A stretch of 20,583 nucleotides of DNA, taken from assembly GCA_002482925.1 (NCBI GenBank), contig DLGX01000003.1:1-20583 (forward strand). Reading direction: 5' to 3'. Source of the stretch: Candidatus Saccharibacteria bacterium UBA7683. Lineage in GTDB: Bacteria > Patescibacteriota > Saccharimonadia > Saccharimonadales > UBA7683. The notes below the pieces were generated by a model that saw nothing but the letters and a program-made list of their open reading frames with translations, ran no database searches and was not told where the DNA came from. Made by a program: the position numbers and the translations under genes. Positions within the stretch are counted from its first letter, which is position 1, and each line of letters opens with the position of its first letter. Below are positions 7,800 to 14,986 of this stretch, piece after piece.

Positions 7800-8997
7800 A
7801 AAAATCCTCCTCGTTTCAACGTACCCTATAAAAAACCCACAGCACGGGGGTCAAAAGCGAGTGGATGCGTTAGTAAAGTTCTACAAAACTATTTTTAAAG
7901 AAGTTAGGTTTGTGGCTATTTTTCATCGTGGGCATTATCAGGATTACTCAAACGAAGATATCTATCTAAAGGGCGAGTATTGTAAAAAAATGGAAGAAGC
8001 ACCATTTACGGGTGATGTAATAGCCGGTGAGGCTATTGCGGATGATCCTGCAACCAAAGCCGCATTTAAAAAACTACTACTAGATTACAAGCCTGACATT
8101 ATTGAAATAGAACAAACGTTTCCTTTTTTTGGCCTCAAAACTCTACTTAAGGAACTTGGTAGTAATCCCAAAATTATTTTAAGCTCTCACAATGTTGAAG
8201 GGCCAATGAAAGACGAGATTCTAGAAGGTATGAATGTAGACGTTGCCACCCGAAAGTCAATAGTTGATTCTATTAACAGGGTTGAAAAAGATCTGAGCCA
8301 AATTTCAGACCTCACCATTGCTGTTACACCAAGCGATGCAGAGCAACACGCAAAACTAGGTGCTCGAAAAGTTGTGGTAGCACCTAACGGCATTGCGCCA
8401 CTAAAGCCCACCGAAGCTGGCAAATCTTTCTGGGAAGAGTATAAAAAGACACACGGAATAAAAAAAATTGTTGCGTTTGTTGCTTCAGCACACCCACCAA
8501 ATTGGCATGGATTCTTAAAAATGGTAAGTACTGCCGTAGGGTTTGTACCTCCAGACACCAAAATTCTGCTAGCAGGCAGTATAGCCGACTATTTTAAAGA
8601 TAATATACAGGGCAGTGACCCTGAGTCTGCAACGTTTTGGAACCGAGTGATTCCCGTGGGTCGACTTAGTGAAGAACGGCTTGTGGGTTTAATTGCAATT
8701 ACTGACGTACTTCTTTTGCCAGTCATAGAAGGAGGTGGTTCAAACCTGAAGACTGCCGAAGCTATTGTGTCGGGAAGAAAAGTTGTGGCGACTTCTTTTG
8801 CGTTCCGGTCATTTGAAAAATACCAAAAACTACCAAATATTTTTATTGCCGATACTCAAAAGGCTTTTCAAGCAGCAATAGCAGATGCACTAAACGCCCC
8901 TTACGCAAAAAGAACTCCTGCGCAAGAAACCTTAGCCGAAAAAGTAACCTGGAAGTATGCACTACAGCCAATCGAGGAGGCAATTAAATCACTATGA
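7789..8997 (+). CDS. GT4-type glycosyltransferase
   Basis: A 402-residue GT-B glycosyltransferase from a different subgroup than its neighbours. The N-lobe opens KILLVSTYPIKNPQHGGQKR (5-24), where the HGG loop contacts the donor sugar phosphate. IIEIEQTF (104-111) and SSHNVEGP (132-139) follow. The interlobe region has VTPSDAEQH (179-187) and VVVAPNGI (195-202). The C-lobe has ASAHPPNWHG (232-241) and the family-typical EGGGSNLKTAEAIVSGRKVVAT (from 314) carrying the acidic donor-binding residues. The start lies 11 bp inside the upstream gene with only a weak GGAA-type SD, so coupling is likely. The stop overlaps the next start as ATGA. Its position within a run of four glycosyltransferases behind an ABC exporter points to chain assembly on the cytoplasmic side. 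The sugar specificity is unknown. Confidence 0.88.
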   Translation: MINKKILLVSTYPIKNPQHGGQKRVDALVKFYKTIFKEVRFVAIFHRGHYQDYSNEDIYLKGEYCKKMEEAPFTGDVIAGEAIADDPATKAAFKKLLLDYKPDIIEIEQTFPFFGLKTLLKELGSNPKIILSSHNVEGPMKDEILEGMNVDVATRKSIVDSINRVEKDLSQISDLTIAVTPSDAEQHAKLGARKVVVAPNGIAPLKPTEAGKSFWEEYKKTHGIKKIVAFVASAHPPNWHGFLKMVSTAVGFVPPDTKILLAGSIADYFKDNIQGSDPESATFWNRVIPVGRLSEERLVGLIAITDVLLLPVIEGGGSNLKTAEAIVSGRKVVATSFAFRSFEKYQKLPNIFIADTQKAFQAAIADALNAPYAKRTPAQETLAEKVTWKYALQPIEEAIKSL

Positions 8998-10310
8998 ATA
9001 CTACTAAATGGATCGATCTTACTGACCTTGCGGTGTGGAGTGGTCATCTAACGGGTATTCAACGTCTGGTGTATCAAATAACGCTGCGATATTCCGAAGA
9101 CGAAAACGTACGATACTTTATTTTTGATGAAGAAAAAAAGAAGTTCTTTGAAACTTCTTTTCAGCCAATTCGTGAACAAATTGAAGCTTCAATGCAGAAC
9201 CAGGAACAACAAGCCGTTTCTGTAAGTCGACTCAGTACTGCCGAAATCAAGCAAACTGCTATTCGGTTCTATAAAAAAATGCCGGAATCCTTGAGAGATC
9301 GTTTTACGCCTGCCCGTAAAGAAAAACTTAAAAAGTTGTACAAAAAAAGCCGACAAATTGCTAAAAAGCGCCCAAGCTTTAGCAAATCAAAACCAAATGG
9401 CCACAACGAAGTTATCTTTCATAAAGGTGACACAGTACTAGTTATGGGCAAACCATGGGATTATCCAAGCTTTATGGAATGTATACGGCGCCAGAAGCTA
9501 GTGGAAGACTTTAAGTTAATTCAAGTGGTTTATGACCTTATTCCGGTATTTCAGCCTCATTTGCACGGTGAAGCACTCATAAAGCAGTATACTCAGCACA
9601 TGTTCGAAGTAGCAGCGCTTTCAGATGGATTACTTGCTATCTCGAAGTCTACAAAAAAAGACATGACTCGCTTCTGCAAACGACTCAATCTACCCGTTCC
9701 GCCAATCGAAGTTATTCGCCTTGGTGATGACTTTACAAATGTTGCACCAAAAAAACCCGACTATATTAACTTAAAAACTCAGAGCTATATTCTTAATGTA
9801 TGCACAGTAGAGATTCGTAAAAACCACAAACTACTTTACTTGATCTATAAACAAGCTGAAGAAAAAGGCATAGAGCTACCGGATCTTGTATTGGTTGGGC
9901 GCCCAGGCTGGTATACGCACGACGTGCTGTATGAATTTACACATGATCCTGCAACTAAAAATAAGGTTCATATTCTGCAGAACGTAGACGATGCTCAGCT
10001 TGCATGGTTGTATGAAAATTGTTTATTTACTGTTTACCCTGCAATTTATGAAGGCTGGGGACTGCCAATAGCTGAATCACTACTGTATAAAAAGGTCTGC
10101 GTTGCTTCTAGTGCGTCTTCTATGACTGAGATTGCAGGTGACTTGCTAGAATACCATTCTCCATATGATCCTGATGTACTTCTTGCTCTTGTACAAAAAT
10201 ACATGAATACATCAGTCCGCAAAAAGAAAGAATTAGAAATTAGTAAAAACTATAAGCCAACAACTTGGGACCAAACATTTGCACAAGCAGACAAGCTCAT
10301 TAACAGCTAG
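8994..10310 (+). CDS. GT4-family glycosyltransferase, last gene of the exporter run
   Basis: A 438-residue GT-B enzyme. It begins WIDLTDLAVWSGHLTGIQR (6-24), an opening common in GT4 enzymes of polysaccharide loci. An insertion rich in Lys/Arg (about 90-135) follows and could contact phospholipid or a carrier phosphate. The fold resumes with VVYDLIPVFQP (178-188), AISKSTKKDM (215-224) and, in the C-lobe, NVCTVEIRKNH (268-278), VGRPGW (301-306) and the EX7E motif EGWGLPIAE (353-361). The ATG overlaps the previous stop in ATGA, so translation is coupled. The gene collides head-on with the membrane-protein gene on the other strand, and both use the same CTAG as their stop. It probably adds sugars to the exported chain; donor and linkage are unknown. 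Confidence 0.89.
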   Translation: MNTTKWIDLTDLAVWSGHLTGIQRLVYQITLRYSEDENVRYFIFDEEKKKFFETSFQPIREQIEASMQNQEQQAVSVSRLSTAEIKQTAIRFYKKMPESLRDRFTPARKEKLKKLYKKSRQIAKKRPSFSKSKPNGHNEVIFHKGDTVLVMGKPWDYPSFMECIRRQKLVEDFKLIQVVYDLIPVFQPHLHGEALIKQYTQHMFEVAALSDGLLAISKSTKKDMTRFCKRLNLPVPPIEVIRLGDDFTNVAPKKPDYINLKTQSYILNVCTVEIRKNHKLLYLIYKQAEEKGIELPDLVLVGRPGWYTHDVLYEFTHDPATKNKVHILQNVDDAQLAWLYENCLFTVYPAIYEGWGLPIAESLLYKKVCVASSASSMTEIAGDLLEYHSPYDPDVLLALVQKYMNTSVRKKKELEISKNYKPTTWDQTFAQADKLINS

Positions 10311-12214
10311 TTGCTTAGAAGTATCTCAACATTCGGCCGATTCGCAAAAGTTGTCTGGAAATTTTCGTAATTTTTAGACGAAGCCAAAATATAATACATT
10401 TGTAATGGGTGCTTTTGTGCACAGTCTTTTACTGCATCCGATAGAGACGGTTTGTCGGGCTGTAGCGAGGCTCCGTCTAGTATTGCCATCTCACAGTTTG
10501 AGTACCTATTTTTGGCGATAGTATTTATAAAATGTGTTGCAGATGCATCTTCTACAGGGTCAAGTTGTTTAAACACGGCTAGATTTCCTTGAAAAACTTT
10601 CTTGGCATCTATCAGGTTAGCCATTTGCGAAGCGCTATACGCAGACAAATCTCTTCCACCCATTGCATATCTAGTTTCGGAGGTGTCCATGCCGAGTACA
10701 ATCGGCAGAGCGGAGAGTATGCCTAGGACGCAGAAGAGAGTAGATAGGCCACTCTGCTTACTGCTTAATTTATTAAGCGAAATAGCAAAAAATGTAATTG
10801 CAAATATACAAATCGTAACAAGGAGTAGTGCCACGATTTTTTCTGTGTAGTAGCCGGTAGTAGATGTTGTGTGGTACTGGTAAAGATATACTGCGCCAAC
10901 AATTGAGGCAATTGAACTTACTGCTAATCTGGCAGTGGATTGAAATATTCGTGATGTTCTTGAGAAAATCGAAATAAGAAAGACCGCAAACGCCGTTATA
11001 AGCAAGGAGTTACTAACAGATTTTATTTGACCATAAATACTAAGTGCCTCGATTCCTTCGCCGTATTTAAGCTGAATTACCCCCTGAACTACGCCACATA
11101 GACTTAGGAAAGCAGTCATGACAGTAAATACATAGTTTTTTTGTAAATACGCCAAACCGTTCTTAAACGAAGCTTTATTAGAAAACAAGGGTGCTAATAA
11201 TAGTATGTACCCAAACGGAGCTATAAGCACCCATGTGAATGAAAGGCCTATTGTAAGAGCTGCCACTAAAAGTAAGTAGAGCTTGGTCTTAAGTACTCCA
11301 CTGTAGTAAAGAAACAGAACTAAAATTAGGACGCAAATATATGATGTAACTGCAATATAGTTAGAGAAGCCAGAGCTTAGCAACGGGAGTAATGTTGTTA
11401 ATTGTAATAAAGATACACTACCTATAGCGGCTAGAGTTTCATTAAAGCTTAAAGATCTCTTTAATACATAACTTGCCATAAACAAAATTACATATAGCAA
11501 AGAAAATAACATAATGAAGTACCAGACCAGTGTTGTAACCAAATACACCAGTAATGTTCTTGCAGTGTTTTGTATACCAAGTTCAAATGGTAATCCATGC
11601 CATAAAATAGAATTAACCAAATGCCATCCCTGAGGGTAAGAGGTGATGCCTTTTGCTTTAGCATTTGCAGCACTGGAGCCATAAACATATCCTTGATTCT
11701 CATAGAGAATATTAACTATTGATAAGTGTGTTGCATTATCATAGCCTCTTGAAATGTAACGGATTGATTGCTGAAGCCTTGGCCCACCAGATAAGGAGGT
11801 GAATAAAATCATCCCAGTTGAGATGATAGCAAAAGCAACCGCGACAATCTCGGTTCTATTTGTAGAAATTTTGAAAGTAATGTCACTCCTGAACTTAATA
11901 GCATATATTGTTAGCGCGACATAAAATGGGGCTATTGCCCAAAAGAACGTAAGCTGCATATTCAGCTTCCAAAAAACTAGGCCAACTGCTTGAAGTAAAC
12001 AGGTAATGAAAATAAAGCATAGTATAGATTTTGCGATAATACCTACATGTTTGCTTACTATGGAACCTGCAGCCAAAAGAACTAATATGACGAAAGAAAT
12101 AATTCTAAATGGTGTAAAAACACTCATAAAACCAATCACTAGAGCCACGCCGAAGAGAGAATGCGGGCGTAACCCCTTAAGATTAGAAATAATTGAGATA
12201 ATATTTTTTTTCAT
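10307..12214 (-). CDS. Large polytopic membrane protein, GT-C/DUF6541-like (tentative)
   Basis: A 635-residue protein with at least a dozen hydrophobic segments between about 18 and 515, then a C-terminal soluble region (about 515-635). After the first cluster of helices comes a large extracytoplasmic loop containing GYDNATHLS (157-165) and YPQGWH (193-198). An acidic residue in the first big loop, followed by a YPxGWH-type motif, is the arrangement of DUF6541-like and other GT-C-type enzymes, which take sugars from polyprenyl-phosphate donors outside the membrane. I recognise the architecture, not a specific family, so the enzymatic call is inference. An O-antigen ligase or polymerase is an alternative. 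It starts at the TGATG overlap with the 4-TM gene, so the two are coupled. The DNA is rich in ATA and AGA codons and looks AT-richer than the forward run. Confidence 0.6.
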   Translation of the reverse strand: MKKNIISIISNLKGLRPHSLFGVALVIGFMSVFTPFRIISFVILVLLAAGSIVSKHVGIIAKSILCFIFITCLLQAVGLVFWKLNMQLTFFWAIAPFYVALTIYAIKFRSDITFKISTNRTEIVAVAFAIISTGMILFTSLSGGPRLQQSIRYISRGYDNATHLSIVNILYENQGYVYGSSAANAKAKGITSYPQGWHLVNSILWHGLPFELGIQNTARTLLVYLVTTLVWYFIMLFSLLYVILFMASYVLKRSLSFNETLAAIGSVSLLQLTTLLPLLSSGFSNYIAVTSYICVLILVLFLYYSGVLKTKLYLLLVAALTIGLSFTWVLIAPFGYILLLAPLFSNKASFKNGLAYLQKNYVFTVMTAFLSLCGVVQGVIQLKYGEGIEALSIYGQIKSVSNSLLITAFAVFLISIFSRTSRIFQSTARLAVSSIASIVGAVYLYQYHTTSTTGYYTEKIVALLLVTICIFAITFFAISLNKLSSKQSGLSTLFCVLGILSALPIVLGMDTSETRYAMGGRDLSAYSASQMANLIDAKKVFQGNLAVFKQLDPVEDASATHFINTIAKNRYSNCEMAILDGASLQPDKPSLSDAVKDCAQKHPLQMYYILASSKNYENFQTTFANRPNVEILLSN

Positions 12215-12570
12215 CAGGAAGACTTTATATTAAGCAATGTAAGACCCGCCAGAATAAAAATTATTCCAAAGATCTTTAGAATTGTAAACTGTTCTTTAAA
12301 TACCACGAATGAAGCTACGAATATAAGTGCATACACGCATGCAGTAGTGAGGGGAATAATATAACCAAGATCAAACTTTGAAATTAAATAGGTGTAGAGT
12401 ATAAAACTCGTTCCATATAAACCAATGCCAAGTACCGTAAGAGGATTTATATTAAAGTGAAGTTGATTCTCTGTAAATTGTACAGGAGCACCTAGTTTGC
12501 TACTTAATTTCAATACAATAAGTGCTAACGATGTGCTGGCTACATACAATGCAATAATAAGTTTTGACAT
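12214..12570 (-). CDS. Small 4-TM DMT/SMR-type membrane protein (candidate lipid-phosphate-sugar flippase)
   Basis: About 118 residues with four hydrophobic helices, the size and topology of single-module drug/metabolite transporters (SMR, EamA half-proteins, ArnE/ArnF). A central YLISKFDLGYIIPLTTA segment and a final helix with FGIIFILAGLTLL are typical of the superfamily. The frame can start at 12591, but the ATG at 12570 is preferred. It begins MSKLIIALY, as in relatives, and has a TACAAT -10 box ending 9 nt upstream, which would make it leaderless. It overlaps the large membrane-protein gene by one base (TGATG). Small DMT proteins in envelope loci often translocate undecaprenyl-phosphate sugars, and that role would suit the neighbour. 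Simple efflux is the alternative. Confidence 0.72.
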   Translation of the reverse strand: MSKLIIALYVASTSLALIVLKLSSKLGAPVQFTENQLHFNINPLTVLGIGLYGTSFILYTYLISKFDLGYIIPLTTACVYALIFVASFVVFKEQFTILKIFGIIFILAGLTLLNIKSS

Positions 12571-12579
12571 AACTATTCT

Positions 12580-12585
12580 ATTGTA
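12580..12585 (-). promoter_or_regulatory. Candidate -10 box for the leaderless 4-TM gene
   Basis: Read on the minus strand, TACAAT is followed by 9 nt and then the ATG at 12570. No SD lies between. There is no clear -35. It would let the 4-TM and GT-C-like genes be transcribed separately from the upstream CapE-CapF-WbuB genes. Confidence 0.4.
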
Positions 12586-12610
12586 CGGCAACTTGATTTA
12601 AATTAACACG

Positions 12611-12624
12611 AAGAACTAGTTCTT
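12611..12624. repeat. 14-bp perfect palindrome over the WbuB-like stop codon
   Basis: AAGAACTAGTTCTT reads identically on both strands, and its central CTAG holds the TAG stop (12618 to 12616 on the minus strand). As a hairpin it would have a 5-bp stem and a CTAG loop, without a clean T-run after it. It is therefore a poor intrinsic terminator and its role is unknown. Confidence 0.45.
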
Positions 12625-13884
12625 GTATTCATTGTCGGGAATACGATTATCGTTAAATACAAACTCTATTAAACGATTGAGATTGTATTCGCGTTCAAAG
12701 TGCTTGTAATGATAGCGCTTGCCGTTCGTTCCCAGCTTCTTTCTTTGAGCACGGGACATGTTCATGAGTTGTATTGTTGCTTGGGCTAGCCCATCAGCAT
12801 CACCAGAGTCTACACAAATACCGCAAGAACTATAGTCATTGATAAGTCGCTGGCCCTCGCCATCCATTGCGGCAAGAATTGGCTTCCCACCAGCCATGTA
12901 CGACTGAACTTTTGCTGGAATACCGTATTCGAACAGTGGGCTACGTGAAAGAGCTACTATCATGGCGTCGGCAATAGTTTGATACTTGGGGATTTCTTCA
13001 ACGGGCTTAAGGCCAACAAAATCAAAGTTTTTAGACATGCCAAGACTTTTAACCTCTTCCATAAGCCACTTCTTAGACATGCCTTCACCAATAATTATGA
13101 ATCTAAAGTTATCATAACCACTGGTTTTAACTTGTTTCGCCGCGGCTACAACAGTTTCAAACGACTGAGCTGGGTTAATGTTGCCCGCAAAGACAATATT
13201 AAAACTTCCTTTGTATTTTTCTTTAAGTACTTTATCGTGTATTTCAGTTTCGTAAATTTTTTCTGGAGCTTGAGGAATATAAATTACTTTCTTTTCATCT
13301 ATACCAACTTCGCTTATGAGCCGCTGTTCAATGCCTTTAAAAACACCAACTAGCCCGTCTGCTTGTTTGTAGTGCCAGTAAGAAAATCGAGTTAAAAGTT
13401 GTCGTAGGAATTTATTATTTACCGACACGACAGAAAAAAAGCTGTGCGGCCAAAAATCGGGGATATACATATAAATTGGAATCTTTTTTATTTTAGAAAG
13501 CACAATGCCAGGAAAGGACATCATTACAGGAGAAAGTTGATATACAAATACTCGGTCGTATTTTTTTGTAAGTAATTTAGGTATATAAAAGAGTGCAAAA
13601 ATAGGGTACGAAACATAGTTGATAAGAATGCGCAGATTACTATTATTGCCTCGCGGTATTTCAGGAACACGTATAATATTTGCGCCTTTATAAGTCTGTT
13701 TTCTATTTTTAAACAAACCGTAGCCTTTAAAGAACTTTCCAGCAGGGTAGTTGGGTATACCGCATAAAACATCTACTTCGTAGCCTTGTTCTACAAAGCC
13801 TTCACAAAGGTCCGTAAGCCTGAATGTCTCTGGCCAAAAGTGCTGGCAGACAATAAGTAGTCGCTTATTTTTAGACTTCTTCAT
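12616..13884 (-). CDS. wbuB: WbuB-like GT4 glycosyltransferase (putative L-FucNAc transferase)
   Basis: About 422 residues from the ATG at 13884. The N-lobe, LLIVCQHFWPETFRLTDL (9-26) and GIPNYPAGKFFKGYGLF (42-58), is the hallmark of the WbuB/WcaI-type group. It is followed by YIPDFWPHS (140-148), VVFKGIEQRL-like interlobe sequence, VFAGNINPAQSFE (231-243) and the conserved GIPAKVQSYMAGGKP (321-335) with DGEGQ. WbuB is encoded beside FnlA/B/C in O-antigen clusters and is the predicted L-FucNAc transferase. Here it follows CapE and CapF directly, the same context. The frame opens at a TTG (13911). I prefer the ATG at 13884 because it leaves a 14-bp overlap with CapF and fits the family's N-terminus. 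No SD precedes it, so coupling to CapF is likely. Confidence 0.85.
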   Translation of the reverse strand: MKKSKNKRLLIVCQHFWPETFRLTDLCEGFVEQGYEVDVLCGIPNYPAGKFFKGYGLFKNRKQTYKGANIIRVPEIPRGNNSNLRILINYVSYPIFALFYIPKLLTKKYDRVFVYQLSPVMMSFPGIVLSKIKKIPIYMYIPDFWPHSFFSVVSVNNKFLRQLLTRFSYWHYKQADGLVGVFKGIEQRLISEVGIDEKKVIYIPQAPEKIYETEIHDKVLKEKYKGSFNIVFAGNINPAQSFETVVAAAKQVKTSGYDNFRFIIIGEGMSKKWLMEEVKSLGMSKNFDFVGLKPVEEIPKYQTIADAMIVALSRSPLFEYGIPAKVQSYMAGGKPILAAMDGEGQRLINDYSSCGICVDSGDADGLAQATIQLMNMSRAQRKKLGTNGKRYHYKHFEREYNLNRLIEFVFNDNRIPDNEYKN

Positions 13885-14986
13885 AGAGCGTATCAGGTGC
13901 TTCGGGGTCAAAAATTTCGCTTGCCCATATTAAGGTTAATAGTTCGGTGGTGCCAGTATTTTCAATTGAATGCACATAGCCAGTAGGAATATCAACAACT
14001 TCTAATTTGTCGCCTGAAACCTTGTAGGTTAACACTTCGTCTGAGTTAACCTTACGAAACTTAATTGCGCCCTGACCACTGACTACTAAAAATTTTTCAA
14101 CTTTTGTGTTGTGCCAGTGGTTGCCACGAATGATTCCTGGAAGCGTCTTAGAAAAAAATACCTGCCCAAAGTAGTCAGATTTTATGAATTCTGCAACTAA
14201 GCCTCGTTCGTCAGCACTTGTTCTTAGTGGATAAGAATAATCATTTTCAGGAAGAAAAGAGGTGAAGGTTGCGTAAAGGTATCGATCAAAAGCGGTTTTC
14301 AAACTTGGCATTACAAGGCTAGTGCGATTTTGGTTAAATGCTTTAATTTTTTCCGCGAGCTCACCAAGGGTGATGGTATGGGTTTCTTCAATAGCGTAGT
14401 AGTTATCGCTAGTTGGTTGAAGTTTTTGCATGAATGCCTTGATAAAGTTTTGTACTACCGCATCTATGTATACAAGCGTGAGCTTATGACTGGGATCATT
14501 AATTTCAAGCTCAATTCCTTTTGCGACGTTGTTGCAAAATGTAGCTACAACTGTATTGTAGTTTGGGTTAGACCATTTACCAAAGACATTGGTTAGACGG
14601 TATAAAAATAACTGGTTATTATTTTTTTTTGCCCAAATCAGTGCGGATTCTTCAGCTGCTTTTTTGCTTTTACCGTACGCATTATCAAGCTCAGCATGAG
14701 TCGAGCTTGTAATCAGTACGGGAATTCTCTTATCCGTTGCATCAATAGCAGAAAGCAGTGATTCTGTTAATCCTCTATTTACGGTGTCAAAATCAGATTC
14801 TTCTTCAGTTCGGTTCACACCAGCGATGTGAAAAATAAAATCACTAGAAGCTACCATTTTGGTTAAGTCCTCAGAAGAATTTTTACGAGTGAACTTTAGA
14901 ACTTTTACATCTTCGATTCGTTCAAGTGCGGCGCAGAGGTTTTTGCCAATAAAGCCAGACGCACCTGTTACAAGTACAGTTTTCAT
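13871..14986 (-). CDS. capF: CapF/FnlB-like bifunctional reductase-cupin of UDP-L-FucNAc synthesis
   Basis: A 371-residue two-domain enzyme, the same length as CapF/WbjC/FnlB proteins. Residues 1 to about 240 are an SDR domain with GASGFIGKNL (8-17), HIAGVNRTEE (53-62) and the pair Y104/K108 (YGKSK). Residues 250-371 are a cupin with RGNHWHNTKVEKF (287-299) and GYVHS (336-340), giving candidate metal ligands H290, H292, E297 and H339. In characterised relatives the cupin epimerises the CapE product and the SDR domain reduces it to UDP-2-acetamido-2,6-dideoxy-L-talose. The gene overlaps capE by 4 bp (ATGA) and the WbuB-like gene by 14 bp. The next enzyme of the pathway, CapG, is not in the window. 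Confidence 0.93.
   Translation of the reverse strand: MKTVLVTGASGFIGKNLCAALERIEDVKVLKFTRKNSSEDLTKMVASSDFIFHIAGVNRTEEESDFDTVNRGLTESLLSAIDATDKRIPVLITSSTHAELDNAYGKSKKAAEESALIWAKKNNNQLFLYRLTNVFGKWSNPNYNTVVATFCNNVAKGIELEINDPSHKLTLVYIDAVVQNFIKAFMQKLQPTSDNYYAIEETHTITLGELAEKIKAFNQNRTSLVMPSLKTAFDRYLYATFTSFLPENDYSYPLRTSADERGLVAEFIKSDYFGQVFFSKTLPGIIRGNHWHNTKVEKFLVVSGQGAIKFRKVNSDEVLTYKVSGDKLEVVDIPTGYVHSIENTGTTELLTLIWASEIFDPEAPDTLYEEV

Noticed and set aside
12006..12233. Forward open frame opposite the N-terminus of the large membrane protein, and similar antisense frames elsewhere (3897-4238, 8187-8561, 6590-7051, 13524-13772, 19119-19436)
   Set aside because: Each lies inside a well-supported gene on the other strand or in another frame, has no promoter, SD or recognisable domain, and has a composition expected of a shadow frame.
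13885..13911. TTG start at 13911 for the WbuB-like gene
   Set aside because: It would lengthen the overlap with capF to 41 bp and add residues not expected in the family; ATG 13884 is simpler.
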